DNA of 64,000 nucleotides from Alkalibacillus almallahensis (GTDB lineage: Bacteria > Bacillota > Bacilli > Bacillales > Alkalibacillaceae), in assembly GCF_011761495.1 (NCBI RefSeq), contig NZ_JAASRU010000008.1:88348-152347 (forward strand), given 5' to 3'. This document shows positions 26,777-36,736 of this stretch, piece after piece. The notes under the pieces were generated by a model, which was not told the DNA's origin, made no database searches, and saw only the letters and a program-made list of their open reading frames with translations. Position 1 is the first letter of the stretch, and every line of letters begins with the position of its first letter. Both the position numbers and the translations under genes were made by a program.

Positions 26777-28129
26777 CTAAGCTTCTAAGAAAAATTCACG
26801 ATATAGTGATCGAACAGCTTGATCCACTTTGTTTTCATCAATACCGAACATCATCGAGACTTCTGAAGATCCTTGGTTAATCATATTAATTCTCACATCT
26901 GCATCAGCAAACGCTTTGGTTGCTTTCGATGCCACATGCAGTCGTTCACTCATTCCTTCGCCGACTAACATGACCATAGCTAAACCATGGATGACATCAA
27001 CTGTATCAGCGTTGAGTTCATTTTTTATTCTGTTTTTCAGTCGTTCTTCCTTGTCGCCTTTAATATGATCTCGTCTTATAATGACCGACATATCGTCAAT
27101 CCCAGAAGGTGCATGCTCGAAAGAAATGTCCATATCTGCCAGAATCCCTAATAAACGCTGACCAAAGCCGATTTCACGGTTCATTAAGTATTTCCGTACA
27201 TATATAGATGAAAATCCTTCATCACTAGCAATACCAACAACTTGCTGACTAAGATCATCTTTGTTGGATACAATCATTGTACCTTCTGCGTCGGGGTCAT
27301 GCGTACTTTTGATACATACCGGGATATTTTTTTGGAAAGCTGGTATTAAAGCTTCATCATGAAAAACCGTAAAACCTGCGTAAGATAATTCACGCATCTC
27401 TTTATAAGTTAGAGTATGGATCTCGTGTGGTTGATCAACGATTTTCGGGTTGACGCAATAGACAGAACTAACATCAGTAAAGTTCTCGTATAAATCTGCT
27501 TGTACACCTGCAGCAACGATTGAACCCGTAATATCAGATCCACCACGTGGAAATGTGGTTAAAACACCCGTTTCGGTATATCCGAAGAAACCAGGGATGA
27601 CAACAACCCCACTTTTTTCGGTTAATTTATGGATTTCCTCATAACTTTTTTCTAAGATTTGAGCGCCACCTGGTTCAGAATTAACGATAATCCCTGCATC
27701 TTTCGGGTTGACATAAGTTGCCTGTGTGCCACGTTTATTGAGATATGCACTCAAAATCCGAGCTAAGGAATCCTCTCCCATTGCTTTTAATCCATCTGTT
27801 AAATGTGTCGTATTCGTCGTTTCACGTAACAAACGACGCGATTCATTTTCAATACGCGCTACGATATCATCTGATAACCCTAGCTGATCTGTAATGGCCT
27901 GAAAGCGTTGAGAGATTTTGAATAATGTTACTTCGTAATCTTGTCCGCTGTTAAATTGTTCACCCAATTGGATAAACATATCTGTTACTTTTTCATCTTC
28001 GTCATAACGTTTTCCAGGAGCAGAAACGACAATAAATTTTCTATCGGGATCTGATTCAATAATTGAAGCGACTTGTTCAAGCATTGCATGATCTGCTACT
28101 GAACTTCCACCAAACTTTGCTACTTTCAC
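26777..28129 (-). CDS. Aspartokinase, monofunctional class (ThrD/YclM type)
   Basis: About 450 residues of an aspartate kinase, the first step to lysine, threonine, methionine and diaminopimelate/dipicolinate. It begins KVAKFGGSSVAD and has the GGSDITGS substrate motif, with two ACT domains in the last 150 residues (SIYVRKYLMNREIGF and MINQGSSEVSMMFGI). Length and sequence suit the YclM (aspartokinase III) group rather than DapG or LysC. Of several in-frame GTG codons the one at 28129 gives the usual N-terminus. In B. subtilis this gene is not beside spo0A, so its location differs. No lysine riboswitch precedes it. Confidence 0.88.
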   Translation of the reverse strand: MKVAKFGGSSVADHAMLEQVASIIESDPDRKFIVVSAPGKRYDEDEKVTDMFIQLGEQFNSGQDYEVTLFKISQRFQAITDQLGLSDDIVARIENESRRLLRETTNTTHLTDGLKAMGEDSLARILSAYLNKRGTQATYVNPKDAGIIVNSEPGGAQILEKSYEEIHKLTEKSGVVVIPGFFGYTETGVLTTFPRGGSDITGSIVAAGVQADLYENFTDVSSVYCVNPKIVDQPHEIHTLTYKEMRELSYAGFTVFHDEALIPAFQKNIPVCIKSTHDPDAEGTMIVSNKDDLSQQVVGIASDEGFSSIYVRKYLMNREIGFGQRLLGILADMDISFEHAPSGIDDMSVIIRRDHIKGDKEERLKNRIKNELNADTVDVIHGLAMVMLVGEGMSERLHVASKATKAFADADVRINMINQGSSEVSMMFGIDENKVDQAVRSLYREFFLEA

Positions 28130-28199
28130 TATTATCACCACTATTTTGAATTGTTTTATAACGAACAGTGCTTATTTTAACATATCCGTCACAAAAGAA

Positions 28200-28231
28200 A
28201 AGGGTGTTAGCCAATCAATCGCTAACACCCT
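28200..28231 (-). terminator. Terminator of spo0A
   Basis: AGGGTGTTAGC pairs with GCTAACACCCT, 15 bases after the spo0A stop. Confidence 0.82.
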
Positions 28232-28246
28232 TGTATATAAACCCCT

Positions 28247-29026
28247 TTAACCCACTTTATGCTCTAATCGTAATTTATCAGCAATCATTGCGATAAACTC
28301 ACTATTAGTCGGTTTTGCTTTAGACATGCTTACCGTGTAGCCAAAAATAGCGGAAAGCGAATCAATATTGCCTCGATTCCAAGCGACCTCAATAGCATGA
28401 CGAATCGCTCTTTCTACACGAGATGCTGTCGTATTATATTTCTTTGCAATATCTGGATAAAGTACTTTCGTGATGGATCCAAGTAATTCAATATCATGAT
28501 AAACCATACCAATAGCTTCTCGTAGGTATAGGTAACCTTTAATATGTGCTGGAACACCAACTTCATGAATAATTGATGTAATATTAGATTCTAAATCGAT
28601 TGGTTTTGCCTTAGGCTCACTTGTCACATGTTTTAAAGGCGAGTAAGGTTTTGAGCCAGCTACATTAACAACTTGATCTTTTAACATATCTAAGTCAAAT
28701 GGCTTCAGCATATAGTATGTAGCCCCTAACTCCACAGCTTTCTTAGTAACGGACTCATGACCAAATGCTGTTAACATAATAACCTTGGGTGGTTTATTAA
28801 GTGATAAAGATCGTAATTGCTCCATAACTGCCAATCCATCCATGTGCGGCATAATGATGTCTAAAATAAGTACATCAGGTTCTTGTTCCTTAATGACATC
28901 GAGACACTCATTACCATTAAAAGCGGTTCCAACGACTTGTGTTTCTGCTTCCTCTCTAAAATGCTCCTCAAGCATGTGTACGAGTTCGCGATTGTCATCC
29001 GCGATTGCAACTTTAATTGTCTCCAT
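28247..29026 (-). CDS. spo0A: Spo0A, master regulator of sporulation
   Basis: A 259-residue response regulator. The receiver domain (1-125) has the acidic pocket ADDN near residue 9, the phosphorylated Asp in [12 protein letters not shown] near 55 and the conserved Lys in LKPFD near 108. After a variable linker, the C-terminal DNA-binding domain contains [16 protein letters not shown], nearly identical to other Spo0A proteins, with a final basic helix. It receives phosphate from the phosphorelay and controls entry into sporulation. AGGAGGGA precedes the ATG; 0A boxes lie upstream. Confidence 0.97.
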   Translation of the reverse strand: METIKVAIADDNRELVHMLEEHFREEAETQVVGTAFNGNECLDVIKEQEPDVLILDIIMPHMDGLAVMEQLRSLSLNKPPKVIMLTAFGHESVTKKAVELGATYYMLKPFDLDMLKDQVVNVAGSKPYSPLKHVTSEPKAKPIDLESNITSIIHEVGVPAHIKGYLYLREAIGMVYHDIELLGSITKVLYPDIAKKYNTTASRVERAIRHAIEVAWNRGNIDSLSAIFGYTVSMSKAKPTNSEFIAMIADKLRLEHKVG

Positions 29027-29069
29027 CGTATTCCCTCCTAAAAATTATCCGTATCGCTCTCATATAAGA

Positions 29070-29178
29070 CTTTCGACAGTTAGACGTATTTTCCTTTTTA
29101 AAAGGTAAAATTTTTTATATTTTTTCATATTTAATAACTTTATATCCAAAAATCGACAATTAATTAATTGATTCGACA
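29070..29178 (-). promoter_or_regulatory. spo0A control region with 0A boxes and sigma-H-like promoter
   Basis: On the minus strand TGTCGAA occurs at 29072-29078 and 29172-29178 and TGTCGAT at 29152-29158, all matching the Spo0A box. AGGAAAA (29089-29095) and CGAAAG (29070-29075), 13 bases apart, resemble a sigma-H promoter overlapping the proximal box, an arrangement known from B. subtilis Ps. This indicates self-control by Spo0A~P. Confidence 0.65.
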
Positions 29179-29199
29179 CAGAAATCAGACTAATATACA

Positions 29200-29233
29200 T
29201 TAAGCTCAATACGAGTAATCGTATTGAGCTTAA
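29200..29233 (-). terminator. Terminator of spoIVB
   Basis: TTAAGCTCAATACGA and TCGTATTGAGCTTAA form a perfect 15-base stem just after spoIVB. Confidence 0.85.
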
Positions 29234-29235
29234 TC

Positions 29236-30315
29236 TTAACTGGCTTTATTTTCTTCACTCGATTGTTTAACTTTTAGTCCTGCTTCTTCTAACATCCATT
29301 CAAGATGTACACCATAACCACTCGTAGGATCGTTTAAGAAGACATGTGTGACGGCACCAACAATTTTTCCATTTTGAATAATTGGACTACCACTCATTCC
29401 TTGAACAATTCCTCCTGTTTCTTCAAGCAACTCTTCATCTGTAACTTGTACAATCATACCTTTTGTTTCTGGATTTTTTGAAGGAACACTACTGACAATT
29501 TCGACGTCAAACTCTTCAACTTTTTTTCCTTTAACAACTGTTCTAATTTTCGCTTTACCTTCTTTAACTTCATTAGCTGGAGCAACTGGTATTGGCTCAA
29601 TATCCTGTTGATCCTTAAAGTCATTCTGAGTCAGTTTACCATAAACACCATAATCAGAGTTTTTCTGAATTGACCCAATTGGCTCATCTGTTTTAGAAAA
29701 TTTCGCTCTCTTTTCACCAGGAGAGCCACTTTCACCTTTATTGATGGATGTAACATCAGAAAGGACAATCTGACCATCAAAAATATCTAAAGGCTTCTTC
29801 GTTTGCTGGTCTGCGATAACGTGTCCTAAAGCTCCATACCGCATGGTTAATGGATCATAAAACGTTAATGTGCCGATGCCAGCTGTCGCATCGCGAATAT
29901 ACAAGCCTAATTTGTAATTATCCTGCTCCTTTTTAGGTTTAATTTCAACTGGGAAAATATGCTCTTTGCGTTTAATTCTTAATTCAATTGGAGAATCAGA
30001 ATTTTGGTACTTTGTCATAAACGTTTTAAACGTTTGCATATCATCGATTTTGTGACCGTTTAATTGTAGAATGATGTCTCCTATTTCCACACCAGATTCT
30101 TCGGCTGGGGATTCCTTCGAATCATTTGTGTTTATTTCGTTAAAACCTACAACTACGACACCAGATGTATGCAATTTAATACCTAATGATTGTCCACCAG
30201 GTACAACTTCTTCTACTGGCTGTAATGATTGAGCAAATGCTGGCTGGATGACTGTGAGCGGAAGAACAAATGAAATAAGGAGGATTAGGTTTATTTTAAT
30301 TTGTGAACGGCTCAA
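29236..30315 (-). CDS. spoIVB: SpoIVB, sporulation signalling serine peptidase
   Basis: About 359 residues. A TTG at 30315, with GGAGTGAGG 5 bases upstream, is preferred over the ATG 18 bases earlier. The order is an N-terminal membrane anchor/signal (INLILLISFVLPLTVIQPAFA), a PDZ domain near residues 60-130, and an S55 peptidase domain with GALGH and the GMSGSP catalytic serine motif near the C-terminus. In B. subtilis it is secreted from the forespore and triggers pro-sigma-K processing. Upstream on the minus strand GTATTTA (30373-30379) and CATTAAA (30351-30357) could be a sigma-G-type promoter, weakly supported. It sits between spo0A and recN as usual. Confidence 0.93.
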   Translation of the reverse strand: MSRSQIKINLILLISFVLPLTVIQPAFAQSLQPVEEVVPGGQSLGIKLHTSGVVVVGFNEINTNDSKESPAEESGVEIGDIILQLNGHKIDDMQTFKTFMTKYQNSDSPIELRIKRKEHIFPVEIKPKKEQDNYKLGLYIRDATAGIGTLTFYDPLTMRYGALGHVIADQQTKKPLDIFDGQIVLSDVTSINKGESGSPGEKRAKFSKTDEPIGSIQKNSDYGVYGKLTQNDFKDQQDIEPIPVAPANEVKEGKAKIRTVVKGKKVEEFDVEIVSSVPSKNPETKGMIVQVTDEELLEETGGIVQGMSGSPIIQNGKIVGAVTHVFLNDPTSGYGVHLEWMLEEAGLKVKQSSEENKAS

Positions 30316-30447
30316 TGATTCCTCACTCCTCATTTCAATTTAATTGAAGCTTTAATGTTAATTTGAGCCGATTAAATACTTTTTAAACGGGAAAAGTAAA
30401 GTCAATATAGTTTAACTTTTCCTAAACAAAACTGGATTATAAACGAA

Positions 30448-30477
30448 TAAAAGCTAGACAAAGGGTGTCTAGCTTTT
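30448..30477 (-). terminator. Terminator at the end of the recN gene
   Basis: AAAGCTAGACA pairs with TGTCTAGCTTT; the hairpin overlaps the last codons and stop of recN. Confidence 0.8.
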
Positions 30478-32190
30478 TAAAGAAGCGGCTTGTTTAATTA
30501 ATTCTTCAGCATGTTGAGTCGTTGTTTCCGTTAATTCACCACCAGAAATCATTCGACCAACTTCATCAATTGTTTCTTGTTGATCCAGTTTTTGTACAGA
30601 AGTATTTGTAAAACCTTTTTCCGTAACATCTTTTTCAATAAGATAGTGATGATCAGCCATAGCAGCTACTTGCGGCAGATGGGTGATACAAAGCACTTGT
30701 GATTGACTCGATACGCCGTGTATTTTCTGAGCAATAGCCTGTGCAACTCGACCACTAACGCCTGTATCAACTTCATCAAAAATAACACTTGTGATTCCTT
30801 GATGTTGAGAAAGGATACTTTTAATCGCTAACATAATACGGGAAATTTCCCCACCTGAAGCAACCTTATGCAAGGGTTTTAAAGGTTCTCCAGGATTAGT
30901 GGTGATTAAAAATTGGACAAGATCAAGACCTTGTTTCATTAATTTAATGTTTTGATCACGCCACGCTACTGGTCCTGATTGAGTCGAAAATGAAACATCA
31001 AACTGGGCCTTCTCTAGATAAAGATCTTTTAACTCATATTGAATCGCCTCTGATAAGTCATTCGCTATCTCTTGACGTAATTTATGTAAATGCTCAGCTT
31101 CTGTAAGAGCATCTTTTTGAACTTCTTGTATTTCTTTTTCTAAAGATTGTAAATGGGTGTCCTTATTTTGTAATTGTTCCAATTCTTCTTCCATTTCAGC
31201 CATACGAGTCATGAGCTCATTAAGCTCAAGGCCATATTTACGTTTTAACCGATTAAGTTCAAAAAGCCGTGTTTCAATTTCATCTAGTCGACCTGGTTGA
31301 AATTCGAGATCATCAACACGATTACGCAAGTCATGTGACAATTCTTCTAATGAATAATAACTCGTTTTGAGTTGTTGTGATAACTCCTTAAACTCGTCAT
31401 TAACATCTTCTAATGACTCTAAAGCTGTCATGGCATGACCTAAATAATCTAAGGCATGACTTTCAGCAGCTATCGACTCATAAGAGGTGTTTAATCCATC
31501 ATAAATTCGTTCATAATTCATTAACTGACGTCGTTCTTCTTCGAGTTGCTCGTCCTCTTTCGGTTCCAGATTGGCTTCATTTAACTCTTGCCACTGAAAC
31601 GTCAGTAAATCAATGCGTTGAACCACTTCTTGTTCATTATGAGATAATTCATCGTATTTACGTCTTAATGATTGTAATTCATCATACAGCTCTTTATAAT
31701 GCTCTTTTGTCTGTTGTAACCGTTCTGGAGCGAAATGGTCAAGCAAATTAATATGACTGTCAGGATTCATAAGGGATTGCGTTTCATGTTGACTATGAAT
31801 GTCAATGAGTTGACGTCCGATTTCCTTCAAGACAGCAAGTGTAATTAGTTTTCCGTTAACTTTACATATACTTTTCCCTTTTGCTGTTATGCGACGTTCA
31901 ACAACAACACTGCCTTCATCATAATCGACAGGTACATCAAACTGTTCCAGTAAGTTCTGAACACCGTATGAACGACTATCAATAAAGAACAGCCCCTCGA
32001 TTAGTGCTTGTTCAGCTTGATGACGCACGTATTCAACTGAAGCACGTGCCCCAGCTAATAATTGAATGGCATCAATAATAATTGATTTACCTGCTCCTGT
32101 TTCACCTGTTAAAACCGTCAAACCATCATCAAAAGTTAAAGAAACTTCATCTATAATGGCAAAATCTTTTATCGTAATTTGTGCTAACAC
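30469..32190 (-). CDS. recN: RecN, SMC-like DNA repair protein
   Basis: About 573 residues, the usual RecN length once the GTG at 32190 (LAQITIKDFAIIDE start) is used instead of an upstream GTG. Walker A is GETGAGKS near residue 32, followed by a long coiled-coil arm (about 155-370) and a C-terminal head with GGEISRIMLA (signature) and FDEVDTGVSG (Walker B). It acts early in double-strand break repair. It follows argR by about 17 bases in the minus-strand cluster. Confidence 0.95.
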   Translation of the reverse strand: MLAQITIKDFAIIDEVSLTFDDGLTVLTGETGAGKSIIIDAIQLLAGARASVEYVRHQAEQALIEGLFFIDSRSYGVQNLLEQFDVPVDYDEGSVVVERRITAKGKSICKVNGKLITLAVLKEIGRQLIDIHSQHETQSLMNPDSHINLLDHFAPERLQQTKEHYKELYDELQSLRRKYDELSHNEQEVVQRIDLLTFQWQELNEANLEPKEDEQLEEERRQLMNYERIYDGLNTSYESIAAESHALDYLGHAMTALESLEDVNDEFKELSQQLKTSYYSLEELSHDLRNRVDDLEFQPGRLDEIETRLFELNRLKRKYGLELNELMTRMAEMEEELEQLQNKDTHLQSLEKEIQEVQKDALTEAEHLHKLRQEIANDLSEAIQYELKDLYLEKAQFDVSFSTQSGPVAWRDQNIKLMKQGLDLVQFLITTNPGEPLKPLHKVASGGEISRIMLAIKSILSQHQGITSVIFDEVDTGVSGRVAQAIAQKIHGVSSQSQVLCITHLPQVAAMADHHYLIEKDVTEKGFTNTSVQKLDQQETIDEVGRMISGGELTETTTQHAEELIKQAASLKS

Positions 32191-32207
32191 AAAAGCCACC
32201 TCTTATT

Positions 32208-32657
32208 CTAGAGCATTGTCATAAACGCATCATATACAGCTTGACTTTGTTCAGGCGTTCTACAAATAATTAAACAAGTGTCATCCCCGCAAATACTTCC
32301 CATAATATCTTCCCAATCTAACTGGTCAATTAAAACACCTACAGCTTGGGCATTACCAGGAACTGTCTTTAAAATAATAAAGTGATCAGCACGGTCAATC
32401 GAAACAAAGCTTTCAATTAAAGTACGTTGCAACTTCTCAGTAGGGTTAACTTTTGTATCACCAGGTAAACTATACTTATACCCGCCTGATTGTGTTGGAA
32501 CTTTAACTAATTGAAGCTCTTTAATATCTCGGGAAATCGTTGCTTGTGTAACATCATACCCTAAATCATGAAATGTCTGAACTAATTCATCTTGTGTCTC
32601 TATATCCTGTTTGTAAATTAAATCACGGATTTTTAATAAACGTTGCGTTTTCTTCAA
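32208..32657 (-). CDS. argR: Arginine repressor ArgR/AhrC
   Basis: The winged-helix DNA-binding domain (QDELVQTFHDLGYDVTQATISRDIKEL) is followed by the arginine-binding hexamerisation domain with PGNAQAVG and ICGDDTCLIICR. Starting at TTG 32657, which has GGTGA 8-9 bases upstream, gives 149 residues, the same as B. subtilis AhrC; a TTG at 32672 would add five. It controls arginine synthesis and breakdown. Confidence 0.93.
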   Translation of the reverse strand: MKKTQRLLKIRDLIYKQDIETQDELVQTFHDLGYDVTQATISRDIKELQLVKVPTQSGGYKYSLPGDTKVNPTEKLQRTLIESFVSIDRADHFIILKTVPGNAQAVGVLIDQLDWEDIMGSICGDDTCLIICRTPEQSQAVYDAFMTML

Positions 32658-32680
32658 TGACTTTGTCACCAACTTTTTTC

Positions 32681-33505
32681 TTATGATCGATTGTTGAAAT
32701 CATGGTGCGCTGCTTCAATCACTGTATTTATTTGAGTATCTGGAACATTAGACGTTTGGCTATTCTCATCCCATCTTGCATGCAATAAAAATTCAATATT
32801 TCCGTCCCCTCCAGTGATTGGGGAGTAATCTAAATTGACTAAGGAGAAGCCTTCATCATATATAAATTGTAACACATCTTCTAGAACTGCATGATGTGTT
32901 TCTGGATCTCGTATAATCCCTTTTTTTCCGACAGCATCACGACCTGCTTCAAATTGAGGCTTAATTAAAGCGACAATCTCTGACTGAGATTTTACAATCG
33001 ATTTAATAACAGGGAATATTAATTTTAATGAAATAAACGAAACATCAGTCACAGCCAGTGTAGGTAAACCAAATTCAAAGTCATCCTTTGTGACATAACG
33101 AAAATTAATACGCTCCATCACAACTACTCGGTCATCTTGTCGTAATGACCACGCTAATTGATTATAACCAACATCAACCGCATAGCTTAATCTAGCTCCA
33201 TGTTGAAGGGCACAGTCTGTAAATCCTCCAGTAGAAGAACCAATATCGACAATGCGTTGATTATTAAAATTTAAGTCAAACTGTTTAATTGCTTTCTCAA
33301 GCTTTAAGCCGCCCCGACTAACATACGGGACAGCTTTACCTTTGACATAAATATTAATAGTCGGGTCAATCTTAACACCAGGCTTGTCTAATAGCTCATG
33401 ATCAGTATAAACCAATCCAGCCATAATCGAACGCTTTGCTTTTTCTCTAGAATCGAAGAAGCCTTGTTCAACTAAAAATGTATCCAATCTTACCTTTTTC
33501 ATCAT
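32681..33505 (-). CDS. TlyA-family rRNA (2'-O) methyltransferase / YqxC
   Basis: A 274-residue protein with an N-terminal S4 RNA-binding domain (RLDTFLVEQGFFDSREKAKR) and an FtsJ-type methyltransferase domain whose SAM-binding motif is VDIGSSTGGFTDC near residue 87. The KLEKAIKQF segment is typical of TlyA/YqxC, annotated as hemolysin-like in older databases. It follows dxs by 2 bases and belongs to the dxs-recN unit. Confidence 0.92.
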   Translation of the reverse strand: MMKKVRLDTFLVEQGFFDSREKAKRSIMAGLVYTDHELLDKPGVKIDPTINIYVKGKAVPYVSRGGLKLEKAIKQFDLNFNNQRIVDIGSSTGGFTDCALQHGARLSYAVDVGYNQLAWSLRQDDRVVVMERINFRYVTKDDFEFGLPTLAVTDVSFISLKLIFPVIKSIVKSQSEIVALIKPQFEAGRDAVGKKGIIRDPETHHAVLEDVLQFIYDEGFSLVNLDYSPITGGDGNIEFLLHARWDENSQTSNVPDTQINTVIEAAHHDFNNRS

Positions 33506-33507
33506 GC

Positions 33508-35400
33508 TTAAGCTCTTTTCCTCTGGGTCGGCACAATTTCTTTTACTTCTTGTTCAATTTTTTCAACTGTTAGACCAACTTCTTCTAATAAATCATCAAC
33601 ACTTCCATGTTCAATGAATCGATCAGGAATTCCCATTCTAGAGATATATGGAAATGGTAATTTTTCTACTTCAAAAAACTCTAATACGGCACTACCGAAG
33701 CCGCCTTGAAGTGCATGTTCTTCAACAGTTAAAATTGGTAATTTTTCTTGTGCTAATTGATGCATGAGGTTATGATCTAATGGCTTAATAAATCGAGCAT
33801 TAACTACACGAACGGATATACCTTCTTTTTCTAATGAATGAGCTGCATCAAGCGCTCGAGGTATCATGGTACCAAATGTTAAAATCACTAAATCTTCGCC
33901 ATCTTTAAGCACTTCCCATGAGCCTATAGGTATACTTTCGTAGTCGCCTAATTCCGGTTCATCACTTGCATTTCCACGCGGATAACGTAACGCCATTGGA
34001 CCATCATCATTTTGAACAGCGGTATGAACCATGTTCTGACCTTCTTTTGCATCCTTTGGCATCATGATTTTCATATTTGGGAGATCTCGTAAAAACGAAA
34101 TGTCAAAAACACCTTGATGCGTCTCTCCATCAGCTCCAACTAAACCAGCGCGGTCAATACCAAATATTACATTTAAATTTTGACGGCAAACATCATGAAT
34201 GACTTGGTCATACCCACGTTGTAAGAACGTCGAGTAAATGGATAGTACTGGTTTCATTCCTTGGGTCGCTAATCCAGCAGATACTGTTGTCGCATGTTGT
34301 TCAGCGATACCTACATCGAATAATCGATCCGGAAAAGCCTTACGGAAGTCTTCTAATTTAGATCCCACCGTCATAGCTGGTGTAATGGCTACGATTCGCT
34401 CATCTGTCTTAGCAAGATCTATTAAGCTGTCACTAATCACTTTACTCCAGGCCTTACCTGATGAACCTTTTTTCACGGATTCTCCTGATTCAATCTTATA
34501 AGGTCCAACACCATGCCAAGTTCCAACCGTGTCATTTTCTGCAGGATGATACCCTTTACCTTTTGTTGTTAGAACATGAATAATAATTGGGCCTTCGGTT
34601 TTTTTAGCATAATCAATCGACTTAAATAAATCATCATAACTATGCCCATCTACTGGACCGTAATAAGTAAAACCTAACTCTTCAAAAAACATACCCGGTA
34701 CAACTAAATATTTCATACTATCTTTAATTCGCTCAGCAGTATTAGCTATTCTTCCACCTACTGTAGGGATCTTTTTAAGAAGAAATTCAAGTTCATCCTT
34801 CACCCAATTATACCGTTGTCCACTTCTTAAACGTGCTAACATATTATGCATCGCACCCACATTAGGTGCAATTGACATTTCATTATCATTTAAAATGACA
34901 ATCATATTTTTCTTTTCGTGGCCGATGTGATTAAGTGCCTCTAAAGCCATACCACCAGTTAAGGCACCATCCCCAATAATAGGTACAACGTGATGGTCTT
35001 CTTGTTTAATATCACGAGCAATAGCCATACCCATAGCTGCCGATAAGGAAGTGGAACTATGACCTGTTTCCCAAATGTCATGTTCACTTTCATTACGTTT
35101 TGGAAAACCACATAGCCCTTGGTATTGTCTTAAGGTTGAAAATTGATCAGTTCTACCGGTTAACATTTTATGAACATAAGCTTGATGGCCTACGTCCCAT
35201 AGAAATTTATCATTAGGGCTGTCAAATTCTTGGTGCAATGCTAACGTTAACTCCACAACACCTAAATTAGGGCCAAGATGACCACCTGTTTCAGATAAAT
35301 TATTAATTAAAAATGATCGAATATCTCCGCTAAGCTTAATCAATTCATCTCTAGACAAATGTTTAATTTGAGAAGGATGTTCAATGCTTTGAAGATCCAT
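33508..35400 (-). CDS. dxs: 1-deoxy-D-xylulose-5-phosphate synthase
   Basis: A 630-residue thiamine-diphosphate enzyme making DXP from pyruvate and glyceraldehyde 3-phosphate, the entry to the MEP isoprenoid pathway. Seen are [13 protein letters not shown] with catalytic His near residue 70, the cofactor motif [14 protein letters not shown] ... [12 protein letters not shown], and the central [15 protein letters not shown] segment. The gene lies in a cluster with ispA, OLE RNA and oapA, the arrangement known for OLE-containing Bacillales. Confidence 0.96.
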   Translation of the reverse strand: MDLQSIEHPSQIKHLSRDELIKLSGDIRSFLINNLSETGGHLGPNLGVVELTLALHQEFDSPNDKFLWDVGHQAYVHKMLTGRTDQFSTLRQYQGLCGFPKRNESEHDIWETGHSSTSLSAAMGMAIARDIKQEDHHVVPIIGDGALTGGMALEALNHIGHEKKNMIVILNDNEMSIAPNVGAMHNMLARLRSGQRYNWVKDELEFLLKKIPTVGGRIANTAERIKDSMKYLVVPGMFFEELGFTYYGPVDGHSYDDLFKSIDYAKKTEGPIIIHVLTTKGKGYHPAENDTVGTWHGVGPYKIESGESVKKGSSGKAWSKVISDSLIDLAKTDERIVAITPAMTVGSKLEDFRKAFPDRLFDVGIAEQHATTVSAGLATQGMKPVLSIYSTFLQRGYDQVIHDVCRQNLNVIFGIDRAGLVGADGETHQGVFDISFLRDLPNMKIMMPKDAKEGQNMVHTAVQNDDGPMALRYPRGNASDEPELGDYESIPIGSWEVLKDGEDLVILTFGTMIPRALDAAHSLEKEGISVRVVNARFIKPLDHNLMHQLAQEKLPILTVEEHALQGGFGSAVLEFFEVEKLPFPYISRMGIPDRFIEHGSVDDLLEEVGLTVEKIEQEVKEIVPTQRKRA

Positions 35401-35452
35401 TTTGGATCACACACCTTTATGTTGAAATAAATTTTCTATCACTATAAATTAT

Positions 35453-36037
35453 TTATCGTTTTTTATTTGATGGTAACAAACGTATTCTTAGTGTGTCTTC
35501 AATTATAGCTGTAACTTTACCTGCAAATAAAACTAAATCTGTTGATAATCTTACAGCTAATGACTTCCCTAACGCCTTACCACCTACAGTTAGAGCTGCG
35601 ACTAAACTTGTAAAAATAATACCAATCACAAATTGATATGTACTTATATCCCCATCTGTAATAACTGTTGCTAACTGAATCACAACAAGTGTTGAAGCGG
35701 TACCACTTATGACACCAGCAATATCTCCAATAACATCATTACAAAAGGTAGCAAACTTATCAGCATTTCGAACAATTCGAATAGCATTTTTAGCGCCATA
35801 AACTTTTTCTGAGGCCATGGAATGGAAAGGTTTTTCACTTGCTGCAGTCGCTGCTATTCCTAACATATCTGATAGTACACCAATCAATACGATCGTTAAG
35901 ACAATGATAATACCTATAAACCAATTTACGCCACCTAAAACACCTTGTGAAACGATTGAAAAAATGGCCGCTAACACAAAAGTGATAACGGCAATACTTA
36001 TACTAAACCTTATGGATTCTTTTATAATCTTGAGCAT
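35453..36037 (-). CDS. oapA: OapA, OLE-RNA-associated membrane protein
   Basis: About 194 residues when started at the ATG at 36037, which has GAGG 8 bases upstream. Membrane segments lie at about 8-28, 31-55 (after removing the first ten residues of the longer frame), 100-125 and 132-155, joined by SEKPFHSMASEKVYGAKNAIRIVRNADKFA, split here by a conserved-looking basic stretch. Recognition rests on size, topology and position: in OLE-containing bacteria the OapA gene lies directly downstream of OLE RNA, next to dxs. OapA is known to hold OLE RNA at the membrane. Distant similarity to DUF21/CNNM-like transporters explains older CorB-like annotations. Confidence 0.82.
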   Translation of the reverse strand: MLKIIKESIRFSISIAVITFVLAAIFSIVSQGVLGGVNWFIGIIIVLTIVLIGVLSDMLGIAATAASEKPFHSMASEKVYGAKNAIRIVRNADKFATFCNDVIGDIAGVISGTASTLVVIQLATVITDGDISTYQFVIGIIFTSLVAALTVGGKALGKSLAVRLSTDLVLFAGKVTAIIEDTLRIRLLPSNKKR

Positions 36038-36107
36038 TTGTTGACCTCGTATTTTTATACATTCCAACCCTATTATGTAACGAAAGGGATGGTCATTTAA
36101 AAGGTAA

Positions 36108-36692
36108 AAATTGCGGCTTAGGTCCAGCAGGTTTTCCCAGGTCGTTACCGTGTGTTGCCACTACGGAGGTTCCCCTTTAAAACGACCCCAGCTCCGTTTC
36201 CGGATGCTAAACTGGATTACCACTTAGCCCGCACTATAATCCCTTTTAAATGTCTTGTGGAACAGTCTAGGAGTTTTCCTCGGCAGCCTTTGACCACTTC
36301 CTAGCCTCTTTTGCAGTGTCTATTTCATACAACGTTGCGAGTGTTTCATTCGCTGGCCACACGACTGAACACTATATGGTTGTAATCCCCTACACACCAC
36401 TCAAGGCAGGCTACGCTGCAGATAACGAATTCCTCGCTATCATACAGGTTCATACCCCATTTCATACCTTATAATCATGTGTTATAAGGCACAAATATGG
36501 GCCTCCACGGAAGCAGGGTCAACGCCCACATGCCATTGTGGATCGCCCTACGACCTTAACTCCCAGCATCGACCCAAGGCTGGGCGCCTCAAGCCAACAC
36601 CAGGAACTTCATCGATGTGCCCTTTGGCGGATTTTTAGGCCCGCCTTCAGAAGCGGAGGACCGACTAGAATACTGCACCACCCCTTGTGTAA
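36108..36692 (-). ncRNA. ole: OLE RNA (ornate, large, extremophilic RNA)
   Basis: A gene-free stretch of about 585 bases, much richer in GC than its surroundings, between ispA and oapA and transcribed with them. Several perfect hairpins are visible: CCTTATAA/TTATAAGG (36467-36489), CCCAGC/GCTGGG (36562-36584), GGCGG/CCGCC (36626-36645) and CTAGGA/TCCTAG (36267-36304). Size, location next to oapA, dxs and ispA, and minus-strand segments such as GGGCGTTGACCCTGCTTCCG match OLE RNA as I know it. The RNA forms a membrane ribonucleoprotein with OapA and has been linked to stress tolerance. The ends are approximate. Confidence 0.9.
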
Positions 36693-36736
36693 TTCCTATT
36701 TTACCATATTACGATTATACTCACAATTATGTGCAC

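Noticed and set aside
28130..28246. Lysine riboswitch before the aspartokinase
   Set aside because: The gap to the spo0A terminator is too short and contains no lysine-aptamer core.
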